This document shows positions 1 through 7,598 of a DNA stretch of 39,355 nucleotides, in pieces. The DNA comes from an uncultured Bacteroidales bacterium. GTDB lineage: Bacteria > Bacteroidota > Bacteroidia > Bacteroidales > UBA932. Positions within the stretch are counted from its first letter, which is position 1, and every line of letters starts with the position of its first letter. Position numbers and translations under genes: made by a program. The stretch spans positions 1-39,355 of the forward strand of contig CANBDX010000019.1 of NCBI GenBank assembly GCA_947367315.1, in the 5' to 3' direction. The notes beneath the pieces are model-generated. The model was not told where the DNA came from and ran no database searches. It worked only from the letters and a program-made list of their open reading frames with translations.

Positions 1-61
1 TCATCTGAGCTTCAGACAAAACGGGAGTTGCAATGAAAACGGTTTCGTACTGTTTAATCAT
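1..61 (-). CDS. rpsF: 30S ribosomal protein S6 (bS6), N-terminal fragment cut by window edge
   Basis: Reading the minus strand from the ATG at 61 gives 20 codons beginning MIKQYETVFIATPVLSEAQ, which matches the first beta strand of bacterial ribosomal protein S6 (the usual start is M-x-x-YE-T-VFI-x-TPVLS). The rest lies beyond the left edge. bS6 binds 16S rRNA with bS18 in the platform of the small subunit. In Bacteroidales rpsF usually leads an rpsF-rpsR-rplI operon; here only its start and its own promoter are visible. Identification rests on 20 residues, but these are distinctive. Confidence 0.85.
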   Translation of the reverse strand, partial: MIKQYETVFIATPVLSEAQM

Positions 62-95
62 TTTGTTTGTAATTAATTGTTTAATAATAATTTGC

Positions 96-129
96 GCCCA
101 TCCGCGAGCACTAAATCTCACAAATGGGC
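96..129 (-). promoter_or_regulatory. Leader hairpin at the 5' end of the rpsF mRNA
   Basis: On the minus strand GCCCAT (129-124) pairs perfectly with ATGGGC (101-96). Inside it GTGAG (121-117) pairs with CTCGC (108-104) with one G-U, across a TT/GG internal loop, leaving an 8-nt apical loop. The hairpin begins about where transcription should start from the promoter at 132-163. Ribosomal protein S6 is known in several phyla to bind its own leader (the S6:S18 motif); I do not see the CCG element of that motif, so the link is inference. Confidence 0.4.
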
Positions 130-131
130 TG

Positions 132-163
132 CAAATATAGGAATAAATATTCAATTATCAAAA
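132..163 (-). promoter_or_regulatory. Bacteroidetes-type promoter for rpsF
   Basis: On the minus strand TTTTG (163-159) is followed after 19 nt by TATATTTG (139-132), a full match to the Bacteroidetes primary-sigma consensus. The start codon lies about 70 nt downstream. It allows rpsF to be transcribed independently of the ferritin operon ending just upstream. Confidence 0.75.
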
Positions 164-174
164 CATCTTTGCAA

Positions 175-696
175 CTATTCAGCGACAGCCAGAGGCGACG
201 GAACGTTGTAGACGCGGGCTGCGAGTTCCTTGTCGAGCATATACATGCCGTACTTGTTGTCCTCGACTGCAGCGACTGTGCCGATCATCTCCCTTGCCGA
301 CTCCTCTTCCTCGACCTGCTCGTCGATGAACCAGTTCAGGCGGTTTACTGATGCGTAGTCACGGTCTTCATTAGCGATTGCCGCAAGGTTGTTGATGAGT
401 GAAGTAACCTTCTTCTCATGCTCCAGAGTCTGCTTGAACATATCCAGGACTGAATCCCACACAGCAGGTACAGCCCCAATCGGCATGAGTTCCACCTTGG
501 CGTCACGTGAATTCATATAGTTCATGAAGATACGGGCATGGGCCTGCTCCTCCTGGAACTGCACATAAAACCAGTTTGCGACTCCCTTGTAACCCTTTGC
601 CTCTGCATCAAGAGACATTGCTAGATAAAGGTATGCTGACCAGAGCTCGGCATTCACCTGAGCATTCATGGCCTCATGTAGTTTCTGACTTAACAT
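175..696 (-). CDS. ftnA: Ferritin (non-heme, bacterial FtnA type)
   Basis: A 173-residue cytoplasmic iron-storage protein that oxidises Fe2+ and stores the ferric mineral in a 24-mer shell. All ferroxidase ligands are visible at standard FtnA positions: E17, E50 and H53 (in EEQAHA), E94, Q127 and E130; Y24 is also present. E49 and the EEE run near 129-131 could supply the third iron site. Length is normal for FtnA, and no heme-binding Met typical of bacterioferritin is apparent at the dimer interface. It is the last gene of the minus-strand run acyltransferase-DUF4831-pepD-ftnA, 18 bp after pepD. No separate promoter is obvious, so its regulation may be operonic. Confidence 0.95.
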   Translation of the reverse strand: MLSQKLHEAMNAQVNAELWSAYLYLAMSLDAEAKGYKGVANWFYVQFQEEQAHARIFMNYMNSRDAKVELMPIGAVPAVWDSVLDMFKQTLEHEKKVTSLINNLAAIANEDRDYASVNRLNWFIDEQVEEEESAREMIGTVAAVEDNKYGMYMLDKELAARVYNVPSPLAVAE

Positions 697-714
697 ATTA
701 TTAATTATTTAACA

Positions 715-2199
715 TTATTTAACAGGTATATTGGCAAGGACTGCCTTGAGGAAGTCCCAGCATTTTGCAACTGAAGGGATGTTGGCACGCTCGTCAGGAG
801 AGTGAGGACTCATGAGTGTAGGGCCGCATGAAACCATATCCCAGTGAGGATATGCTCCGCTTAGGATACCGCACTCGAGACCGGCATGGATAGCCATCAC
901 TGCTGGCTCCTTGCCGTAGAGGTCGTTATATACCTTCTTCATTGTAGCGAGGATAGCTGAATCCGGGTTTGGAGCCCATCCTGAGTATCCGCCGGCGAAC
1001 GAAGTCCCGATGCCAGCAAGAGAGAAGATAGCCTCGAACTTCTGTGCGAGAGCGTCCTTTGCTGTATCTACAGAACTTCTCATGAGAGTCTTCACGCTGA
1101 ACTCGCCAGCCTCGATCTTCACCATAGCGAGATTGTTCGAAGTCTCCACGAGACCTGGCATCTCGCTGCTCATGCGCTCCACTCCGTCAGGACATGCGAG
1201 GATGGCGCGGATAAAGCGGAAAGCATCAGCCTCAGGAACATACCTGCACTCGTCGCCGTGGCAGCAGCACTCGCCTTCTGCGCACTCGTATGGCTTGAAG
1301 ATGAACTCCGAGTCAGGGTCCGTACCGGCATACTCAGCCTTGATAGCTGCAGATACCTCTGCGAATACCTTCTGAGCCTCGGCTACCTTAGCCTCCGGCA
1401 CATACACAGTAGCGAAAGCCTCGCGTGGGATAGCATTGCGGAGAGTGCCGCCCTCGAGGTCGAGAAGCTTCACGTCAGCCTTGGTCATGAGTTCATAGAT
1501 AAGGCGTGCAGCAAGCTTGTTTGCATTACCTCTGCAGAGGATGATGTCCATACCTGAATGACCTCCCTTGAAGCCCTTCACTGCGAGTGACCAGCACTCA
1601 TGTGCCTCAGGAGCCTCTGCAGGCACATATGCAGCTGATGCAGAAGCGTCAAGACCTCCGGCACAACCTACATAAAGCTCACCTTCGGTCTCAGAGTCGA
1701 GATTGATGAGAATATCGCCATGGAGGATACCTGGCTTGAGAGCCATGGCTCCTGTCATACCTGTCTCCTCGTCAATTGTACAGAGAAGCTCGATCGGGCC
1801 ATGCTTCAGATCGGAAGACTCGAGAACAGCCATAGCCATTGCGAGACCGAGACCGTTGTCAGCTCCGAGAGTCGTGCCCTTTGCCTTCACCCATTCGCCG
1901 TCTATCCATGTCTGGATAGGGTCCTTCTCGAAGTCGTGTACGGTGTCTGCGTTCTTCTGAGGCACCATGTCGATGTGACCCTGAAGGATCACTCCCTTCA
2001 TGTTTTCGCAACCTGGAGTTGCCGGCTTTCGGATGATGATATTGCCGACCTCGTCCTTGATGGTCTCGAGACCATGCTCCTTACCCCAGTTATACATATA
2101 CTCCACGGCAAGCTCCTCATGCTTCGAAGGACGCGGAATCTGTGTCAATGCGTAAAAGTTCTTCCACACTATCTGTGGATCAAGTTCTTTAATAGTCAT
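715..2199 (-). CDS. pepD: Aminoacyl-histidine dipeptidase (cytosol non-specific dipeptidase, M20C)
   Basis: A 494-residue cytosolic di-zinc peptidase that hydrolyses Xaa-His and many other dipeptides. M20 motifs are in order: GHIDMV with H75 and D77, the bridging aspartate in GADNGLG (D114), catalytic and zinc glutamates in DEETGMTGA (E144/E145), D168 in NLDSE, and HAGLECG and SPHSPDE near the C terminus. The middle part is the M20 dimerisation domain, which has a Cys/His-rich loop (residues near 310-320, ECCCHGDEC) unusual for the family. It sits 10 bp after the DUF4831 gene. With the POT carrier and DPP11 in this window it fits peptide use. Confidence 0.93.
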   Translation of the reverse strand: MTIKELDPQIVWKNFYALTQIPRPSKHEELAVEYMYNWGKEHGLETIKDEVGNIIIRKPATPGCENMKGVILQGHIDMVPQKNADTVHDFEKDPIQTWIDGEWVKAKGTTLGADNGLGLAMAMAVLESSDLKHGPIELLCTIDEETGMTGAMALKPGILHGDILINLDSETEGELYVGCAGGLDASASAAYVPAEAPEAHECWSLAVKGFKGGHSGMDIILCRGNANKLAARLIYELMTKADVKLLDLEGGTLRNAIPREAFATVYVPEAKVAEAQKVFAEVSAAIKAEYAGTDPDSEFIFKPYECAEGECCCHGDECRYVPEADAFRFIRAILACPDGVERMSSEMPGLVETSNNLAMVKIEAGEFSVKTLMRSSVDTAKDALAQKFEAIFSLAGIGTSFAGGYSGWAPNPDSAILATMKKVYNDLYGKEPAVMAIHAGLECGILSGAYPHWDMVSCGPTLMSPHSPDERANIPSVAKCWDFLKAVLANIPVK

Positions 2200-2209
2200 A
2201 GTGTATTAT

Positions 2210-3298
2210 TTATTTAAGTATTACATTCACTGGAAGCGAGCTTTCCTGGCCGAGCTGGTAAACAGGCATACGGCTTTGGAGAAGCAGCTTTCCGCCCTCA
2301 CTCAACTTGACGGTACACATGGCCGGAATGCGGTAATACGCCTCTACGGCAGGGGTCACATTCTTGTTCTTTGATTTAGGCGTCACAACGGCAAGCGTAT
2401 CCTTGGGCACCTCGATCTGTTTGAACTCAGGCACCACGATTTCCATAACCACAGGCTTTCCGGAAAGATTGTCAGCCGGAACAAGGCCCGCAGCATCAGA
2501 AAGACGGAAAGCCACATACATCTGGCTCTCACGTCCGGCCTCAGGAATGACATCGAAATTCATCTTCTGCGTCTGGCTCTCCGAATAGCCGGTAAACAGG
2601 GTCATATACTCCTTTTCAAGCCTTGTCAGCTCATCTATTGCAGCTCCCATAGCCTCCCCGCTGTATGTCGCATCCGTATCTCCGGTCACAATCTGGAGAC
2701 GCTGCTTGCGGAGTTTCAGAATCATTTCGGCAGCCTCGGCAGCCCTCTTCTCAAGAGACTTCGCTACAACCATATCCTGCTGTACTGCAACCTTATTGAA
2801 TGATGACTCACCTTTTTCCTTGCCATAAAGAGTAGCGGAAGCGGATGTCAGGTTCGACAAAACGCCTTTTTCCGCAAAATCACCCTCTGTCCTGACCGGA
2901 AAACGCCAGTTGGTACGCCCTCCGAAATCAGCATCGGAGAAAGACACAAGTCCTGCAGCAGAAAGTTTAAGGAAGGTCGCCTCTATCTTTCCTTTGGGCA
3001 CTGTGAGAGAATATCTTCTGTTCTGGTCAGCCTCCACAAGCGGAGTCATGGTGACAGAGGTCAGCTGGAACGATGTCTCATCCTTCTGCCGCACCTTGAT
3101 TCCAAGGTATTTCTCAGCATATTTTGCATACGGTCCGACAAAGAATTTCTCCTGGACCGCCTCCACTTCAAGGGCAATTGTCGTTGAAGGCAGACTGTAA
3201 GTCAGATATCCTTCGGGATCTGACTTCGCCGACACACACAGCAGCTGGGACAGCAGAAGCGCCACAGCAGGGATTGCGAATCTTGTTGTTCTATTCAT
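2210..3298 (-). CDS. DUF4831 family exported protein
   Basis: A protein of about 362 residues with an N-terminal signal peptide (MNRTTRF, then a hydrophobic stretch ending near SA-KS). The mature start (YLTYSLPSTTIALEVEA and GPYAKYAEKYLGI) matches DUF4831, a Bacteroidales family of unknown function. A TTG twelve bases upstream is also possible, but the ATG at 3298 directly precedes a standard signal peptide. There is no lipobox, so the product is probably periplasmic. It lies 15 bp after the acyltransferase and before pepD. A role in the envelope is only inferred from the signal peptide and the acyltransferase neighbour. Confidence 0.8.
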   Translation of the reverse strand: MNRTTRFAIPAVALLLSQLLCVSAKSDPEGYLTYSLPSTTIALEVEAVQEKFFVGPYAKYAEKYLGIKVRQKDETSFQLTSVTMTPLVEADQNRRYSLTVPKGKIEATFLKLSAAGLVSFSDADFGGRTNWRFPVRTEGDFAEKGVLSNLTSASATLYGKEKGESSFNKVAVQQDMVVAKSLEKRAAEAAEMILKLRKQRLQIVTGDTDATYSGEAMGAAIDELTRLEKEYMTLFTGYSESQTQKMNFDVIPEAGRESQMYVAFRLSDAAGLVPADNLSGKPVVMEIVVPEFKQIEVPKDTLAVVTPKSKNKNVTPAVEAYYRIPAMCTVKLSEGGKLLLQSRMPVYQLGQESSLPVNVILK

Positions 3299-3313
3299 AT
3301 CTTCAGTCAATTA

Positions 3314-4216
3314 TTATTTCCATCTCTTGTGAGACCAAAGCCAGTTTGCCGGAGTCTCGCATATTTCCTCTTCAAGAAGGTCGAAATATTTACGGGTAAT
3401 CTGCTCCGGAGTATGCTCTGAAGCATTCATGCAGATAGGTATGAGAGTCATTTCATACCTGCCTCTCTCCACCCTTCTCATCTTCAGATAAACCACACTG
3501 TGGCCCAGTTTACAAGCGACTCCAGCGGCTCCGAGCATGGCCTTTGTGTCCTGATTAAGAAAAGTCCCCACATCATGCGCAGCCCTATACGGATATTGGT
3601 CTGCGATATAAATATAAACGTTCTTCTCCTTGCGGTGTTCTATGGCGTAACGCAATATCCTGGACGCCTCTATTTCACATGAAGAATCGACCTTTTCAAG
3701 CGGCGCGACTCTGTTAAGCAGGAAAAACTTATTTGCGAAAGAGCTGTGAAGGCCCTTGTATACAACCTTGATCTGCTCTTCCTGCAAGTCAAGACTGATA
3801 TCTTCATGCGTACGATAGCCCAGAAAGCCTCCTAGGATCTCCCAGTTTCCGCAATGAGAAAACATAACGGTCATATTATAAGATCCGGCCATATACTCAT
3901 TCAAGACCTCAGGATTAGTAACAGTCACTATGCCACTGTCATGCAGTCTCTTATAATTAGAGGCTCCGAACCATATTGCTTCAGCGAAAATCTCCGCAAA
4001 ATGGCGGTAATAATCATCTCTGATTTTCTGAAGCTCACGATATTTCTTTTCCGGGAACGACCTGGAAAGATTTATCATTATGACATCATTGCGATAACGC
4101 ACCACCTTGCCTGCAAGCCAGGCTATGAAATCAGCAAACACATAATGTACCTTAAGCGGTAACCTTCCGACGACTTTCACGGCCGCGCGTGCTATATCAA
4201 CTCCTAATTTATTCAT
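3314..4216 (-). CDS. LpxL/HtrB-type lysophospholipid (lipid A) acyltransferase
   Basis: A 300-residue member of the LpxL/LpxM family, which transfers a secondary acyl chain to Kdo-lipid A or related lipids at the inner membrane. The catalytic HX4E motif is SHCGNWE (H121, E126). An N-terminal hydrophobic part (residues about 10-40) would anchor it, and the C-terminal region has the family's DQYPYR and ETPANWLWSHKRWK blocks. It is the first gene of the minus-strand operon with DUF4831, pepD and ftnA. Bacteroidales lipid A is usually penta-acylated, so a single such enzyme is expected. The acyl chain used cannot be read from the sequence. Confidence 0.88.
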   Translation of the reverse strand: MNKLGVDIARAAVKVVGRLPLKVHYVFADFIAWLAGKVVRYRNDVIMINLSRSFPEKKYRELQKIRDDYYRHFAEIFAEAIWFGASNYKRLHDSGIVTVTNPEVLNEYMAGSYNMTVMFSHCGNWEILGGFLGYRTHEDISLDLQEEQIKVVYKGLHSSFANKFFLLNRVAPLEKVDSSCEIEASRILRYAIEHRKEKNVYIYIADQYPYRAAHDVGTFLNQDTKAMLGAAGVACKLGHSVVYLKMRRVERGRYEMTLIPICMNASEHTPEQITRKYFDLLEEEICETPANWLWSHKRWK

Positions 4217-4277
4217 TTATAGTCATATAAATATTGCGCAGCGTTCCATCGGGATTACGCCGCATAAACCCAAATAG

Positions 4278-4285
4278 CAAATATA
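4278..4285 (-). promoter_or_regulatory. -7 element of the acyltransferase operon promoter
   Basis: TATATTTG on the minus strand, followed by C, matches the -7 consensus and lies about 60 nt upstream of the acyltransferase ATG (4216). No clear TTTG is found 19 bp further upstream, so the -33 half is weak. Confidence 0.5.
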
Positions 4286-4310
4286 CTTATTTTCCCGCGG
4301 ATTTCCGATA

Positions 4311-4341
4311 TTTTGCCTATAAATTAAATTTATTATCTTTG
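4311..4341 (+). promoter_or_regulatory. Bacteroidetes-type promoter for the POT transporter
   Basis: TTTTG (4311-4315) is followed after 18 nt by TATCTTTG (4334-4341). The ATG is 43 nt downstream of the -7 element, preceded by an A-rich leader and no Shine-Dalgarno. Confidence 0.75.
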
Positions 4342-4384
4342 CGGACTTTGAAAACTGAAACAACTAAATAAAAATCTTAAAATT

Positions 4385-6052
4385 ATGTTCAAAGGACAAC
4401 CAAAAGGCCTTTTCGCCCTTGCCCTCGCCAACACCGGTGAGCGTTTCGGCTACTACACCATGCTGGCCATCTTCCTCCTGTTCATCCAGGCGAAGTTCGG
4501 ATTCAGCGCTGCAGCAGCCACACAGATCTATTCAATTTTCCTCGCCGGAGTCTATTTCATGCCATTCTTCGGAGGTATTCTCGCCGACAAGTTCGGATAC
4601 GGAAAATGCGTGACCCTCGGTATCGGAGTGATGTTCCTCGGATATCTCTGTCTCGCAATCCCTACAGGAGCAGACCTTACAGGCAAGATCATGATGTTCG
4701 GAGCCCTTGCGCTCATCGCAATCGGAACAGGACTCTTCAAGGGTAACCTTCAGGTAATGGTAGGAAACCTCTACGACGACCCTAAGTATTCCGCAAAGCG
4801 CGACTCTGCATTCAGCCTCTTCTACATGGCAATCAACATCGGAGCAATGTTCGCGCCATCGATGGCAAAGTACGTGACCAACTTCTTCCTCTCGAAGTCA
4901 AACCTCTTCTATGATGCAAACATCCCTGCACTCGCACATCAGTGCATGGACGGCACCATAACAGCCGAGAACCTCTCAAGACTCGAAGGACTCGCATCAC
5001 AGATGTCTGGTGCGGCAGGAATGGACATGGTGAACTTCAGCAACTTCTACATCGAGAAGCTCTCTACAGCATACAACTACGGATTTGCCGTGGCATGCGT
5101 TTCACTCATTCTTTCAGTAATCATCTACTTCAGCTGCCGTTCTTGGTTCAAGCACGCTGACGTAAATGCAAAGCAGGCAAAGGCTGCAAACGTATCTAAC
5201 GAGCCTGAGCTCACACCTGAGCAGACAAAGAGCCGCATCACTGCACTCGTTCTCGTTTTCGCTGTCGTTATCTTCTTCTGGATGGCATTCCACCAGAACG
5301 GAGCCACAATGACTCTTTTCGCCCGTGACTACACAGCAAATGCGACAGAAGGAATCACAAGAATAGGATTCAACATCTGGAGCCTTGCCCTCATCGCAAT
5401 CTCTATCTACACTCTCTTCAGCGTGTTCCAGTCAGAGACTGCAAAGGCAAAGATCACTTCAGGCATCGCGACCCTCGTGCTCTGGGGCGGCGCAGCAGCG
5501 CTTTACCTTGGCATGCCATCGGTTGTGAACATCCAGCCTTCTGACTTCCAGCAGTTCAATCCGTTCTTCGTGGTAGCGCTCACTCCGGTTTCACTTGCCA
5601 TCTTCAGCGCCCTCGCAAAGAAAGACAAGGAGCCTTCGGCGCCTCGCAAGATCGGACTCGGAATGTTCGTGGCAGCAGCCGGCTTCCTCATCCTCACCGT
5701 AGGTTCGATGGGACTTGCATCCCCTAAGGAACTCGGCGGAACAGTAAGTCCGGACCTCATCTCGCCGACATGGCTCATCTCCACATACCTCGTGCTCACT
5801 TTCGCAGAGCTTCTCCTCTCGCCAATGGGTATCTCATTCGTATCTAAGGTGGCTCCTCCTAAGTATAAGGGCATGATGATGGGTGGATGGTTCGCAGCGA
5901 CCGCTATCGGAAACTACCTCGTTTCCATTCCTGGCCTCCTTTGGGACAAGCTTCCTCTCTGGGGCGTATGGACAGTGCTCATCGCTCTCTGCCTCATTTC
6001 AGGACTCTTCATGTTCGCAATGATGAAGAAGCTTGAGGCCGCTACAAAGTAA
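4385..6052 (+). CDS. POT/PTR2-family peptide:proton symporter
   Basis: A 555-residue, roughly 14-helix major facilitator of the proton-dependent oligopeptide transporter family, carrying di- and tripeptides across the inner membrane. The N-terminal ERFGYY of TM1, the FKGNLQ block and the FYMAINIGA block are PTR2 signatures. The first Glu of the E-x-x-E-R motif is replaced: the sequence reads N-T-G-E-R-F. That Glu is implicated in proton coupling in studied members. It has its own promoter and terminator, so it is monocistronic. Codon use is strongly biased towards C-ending codons, suggesting high expression. The peptide substrate is inferred from family. Confidence 0.88.
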   Translation: MFKGQPKGLFALALANTGERFGYYTMLAIFLLFIQAKFGFSAAAATQIYSIFLAGVYFMPFFGGILADKFGYGKCVTLGIGVMFLGYLCLAIPTGADLTGKIMMFGALALIAIGTGLFKGNLQVMVGNLYDDPKYSAKRDSAFSLFYMAINIGAMFAPSMAKYVTNFFLSKSNLFYDANIPALAHQCMDGTITAENLSRLEGLASQMSGAAGMDMVNFSNFYIEKLSTAYNYGFAVACVSLILSVIIYFSCRSWFKHADVNAKQAKAANVSNEPELTPEQTKSRITALVLVFAVVIFFWMAFHQNGATMTLFARDYTANATEGITRIGFNIWSLALIAISIYTLFSVFQSETAKAKITSGIATLVLWGGAAALYLGMPSVVNIQPSDFQQFNPFFVVALTPVSLAIFSALAKKDKEPSAPRKIGLGMFVAAAGFLILTVGSMGLASPKELGGTVSPDLISPTWLISTYLVLTFAELLLSPMGISFVSKVAPPKYKGMMMGGWFAATAIGNYLVSIPGLLWDKLPLWGVWTVLIALCLISGLFMFAMMKKLEAATK

Positions 6053-6076
6053 GCTGTAAGACACTTAGATATTTTT

Positions 6077-6110
6077 ATGGTCGGTTGCATGTGTAACCGA
6101 CCATTTTTTA
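6077..6110 (+). terminator. Rho-independent terminator of the POT gene
   Basis: A perfect 10-bp stem ATGGTCGGTT (6077-6086) / AACCGACCAT (6095-6104), with an 8-nt loop, is followed by TTTTTTA. It starts 24 bp after the stop codon. Confidence 0.9.
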
Positions 6111-6112
6111 TG

Positions 6113-6120
6113 TATATTTG
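6113..6120 (+). promoter_or_regulatory. -7 promoter element immediately before the TIGR02757 gene
   Basis: TATATTTG is a perfect -7 match directly after the POT terminator. The ATG used by the next gene is at 6129, only 8 nt after the element, so transcription would start at or within a few bases of the start codon. No good TTTG is seen about 19 bp upstream, where the terminator stem lies. Confidence 0.55.
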
Positions 6121-6128
6121 TGGGATAT

Positions 6129-6830
6129 ATGGATGCCGGACTCAAAGAGACCCTGATCGGGTGGGCTCAGCAATACAATGACCCGAAGTATTTTCAGGAA
6201 GACCCCATCATCTTCCCTACCCATTTTGCACGCAGATACAATGCCTCAGAGGCATCGCTTGCTGATGTGGAAATTGCCGCACTGATGTCTGCACATCTTG
6301 CCTGGGGAAGACGCGCCATGATAGTAAGGGACTGCGTAAGGCTGTTCGACCACATGGAATGGAAACCGTATGACTATGTAATGTCCGGAGACTACAGGGA
6401 CGACGACACCAGTCTTCACCGCACTATCAAATGGAGGGACATTGCCGCAATATGCCGGCGCCTGAGGTCGCTGTATAACGAGACAGACAGCATTGAGGGA
6501 TTGAATGACACAGACATAAGATGCCAGATCTTCGGGCAGAAGGAGGACCCAAAGGCCCCGAACAAGAAGATAAGCATGATGCGCAGATGGATGGTCAGGG
6601 ATGACGGCAAGGTGGATCTCGGAGTCTGGAAGAAATCGGAAAAAAGCCGCCTGATCCTTCCTCTTGACGTACACGTCTACGCTCAGGCCACGGATCTGGG
6701 ACTTACATCCAGAAAACAGAAAGACATAGTGACGGCCCGCGAAATTACGGATGCATTCCGTGAAATATGGCCAGACGACCCGTGTCAGGGAGATTTCGCA
6801 CTATTCGGATATGGAGTGACCAACAAATGA
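6129..6830 (+). CDS. TIGR02757 / DUF2400 family protein
   Basis: A protein of about 233 residues matching TIGR02757 (DUF2400), a family of unknown function found in Bacteroidetes and a few other phyla. The opening (L-x-x-YNDPKYFQEDPIIFPTHF) and the block LILPLDVHVYAQATDLGL are family hallmarks. The latter resembles the aspartate-containing loop of helix-hairpin-helix DNA glycosylases, which is only a hint of function. A GTG at 6120 is in frame, but it overlaps the -7 promoter element, so ATG 6129 is preferred. The leader would be almost absent. The following gene is 141 bp downstream. Confidence 0.8.
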   Translation: MDAGLKETLIGWAQQYNDPKYFQEDPIIFPTHFARRYNASEASLADVEIAALMSAHLAWGRRAMIVRDCVRLFDHMEWKPYDYVMSGDYRDDDTSLHRTIKWRDIAAICRRLRSLYNETDSIEGLNDTDIRCQIFGQKEDPKAPNKKISMMRRWMVRDDGKVDLGVWKKSEKSRLILPLDVHVYAQATDLGLTSRKQKDIVTAREITDAFREIWPDDPCQGDFALFGYGVTNK

Positions 6831-6882
6831 CGGCAACAGGCCAGAGATAACCATAAAGAAACATATTCCTAATAAAACACAG

Positions 6883-6969
6883 ATGAAGAGCGTGCGCTGG
6901 ACAGAAGTTTCGCAAGCGGCACAAATCTTCCAATTACCGATAATCTACAACTTGCGAAACTTAAGTTGA
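6883..6969 (+). CDS. Candidate 28-residue peptide upstream of the zeta-like kinase
   Basis: A short open frame, ATG at 6883, encodes 28 residues starting MKSVRWTEVSQAA. Its TGA stop (6967-6969) lies 2 nt before the ATG of the kinase gene (6972), a spacing typical of translational coupling. Both arms of a 12-bp inverted repeat fall inside it. I recognise no homolog. It could be a leader peptide, a tiny antitoxin or a chance frame; only its position argues for it. Confidence 0.3.
   Translation: MKSVRWTEVSQAAQIFQLPIIYNLRNLS
6905..6962. repeat. 12-bp perfect inverted repeat before the zeta-like kinase
   Basis: AAGTTTCGCAAG (6905-6916) and its exact reverse complement CTTGCGAAACTT (6951-6962) are separated by 34 nt. 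The second arm ends 9 nt before the kinase start codon. It could form an RNA hairpin that limits translation, or a DNA operator for autoregulation. Confidence 0.65.
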
Positions 6970-6971
6970 TA

Positions 6972-7589
6972 ATGCCAAGACTCTATATCATATCGGGATG
7001 CAACGGTGCGGGCAAGACCACTGCCTCATATTCCCTTCTTCCGGAAATGCTCGACTGCAAGGAATTCGTAAACTCAGATGAATTCGCAAAGGGACTGTCC
7101 CCGTTCGATCCATCAAAAGCATCCATCCAGGCCAGCAGGTTCATGCTGATGAAGATACGATACCTCCTCAAGAGGCAGCAGGACTTCGCCGTGGAGACGA
7201 CACTGGCCACCAGGACGCTTCTGAAGATTGTCAAGCAGGCACAGGCTGCAGGCTATACCGTGACGCTGCTCTACTTCTGGCTCAGAAGTCCGGAGCTGGC
7301 TATCGAAAGAGTCAAGGCAAGGGTTGAAGCCGGTGGGCACAACATCCCCGAAGAAACCATCCGCAGAAGATATCAGGTAGGCATCTACTATTTCTTCAAC
7401 TACTACGCCCCTGTCTGCGAAAGATGGATACTTGCCGACAACTCCCAGATTCCGTTCAGAGTCATAGCGGAAGGCTCCAAGGACGAACTGATCAACATCA
7501 AGGACGAAGAGACATATGCGAAGATCCACGCCATAGCCGAAGAAAAGCACAAGGCAATGGAAGAAAACTGCGAGATCCTTTCACTATAA
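6972..7589 (+). CDS. Zeta-toxin-like P-loop kinase (AAA_33/zeta family)
   Basis: A 205-residue nucleotide-binding protein of the zeta-toxin superfamily. The Walker A is GCNGAGKT (residues 9-16), the acidic pair following strand 2 is N-S-D36-E37, then V-E-T-T-LATRT as in zeta kinases, and an arginine-rich lid (ERVKARVEAGGHNIPEETIRRR in outline). Epsilon/zeta toxins phosphorylate UDP-N-acetylglucosamine; whether this chromosomal form does so is unknown. TTG at 6966 is in frame, but ATG 6972 gives the standard M-P-x-LYIISG start. No epsilon antitoxin gene lies next to it; upstream are only the inverted repeat and a 28-codon frame. tldD follows after 9 bp. Confidence 0.75.
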   Translation: MPRLYIISGCNGAGKTTASYSLLPEMLDCKEFVNSDEFAKGLSPFDPSKASIQASRFMLMKIRYLLKRQQDFAVETTLATRTLLKIVKQAQAAGYTVTLLYFWLRSPELAIERVKARVEAGGHNIPEETIRRRYQVGIYYFFNYYAPVCERWILADNSQIPFRVIAEGSKDELINIKDEETYAKIHAIAEEKHKAMEENCEILSL

Positions 7590-7598
7590 CGATTTCAG

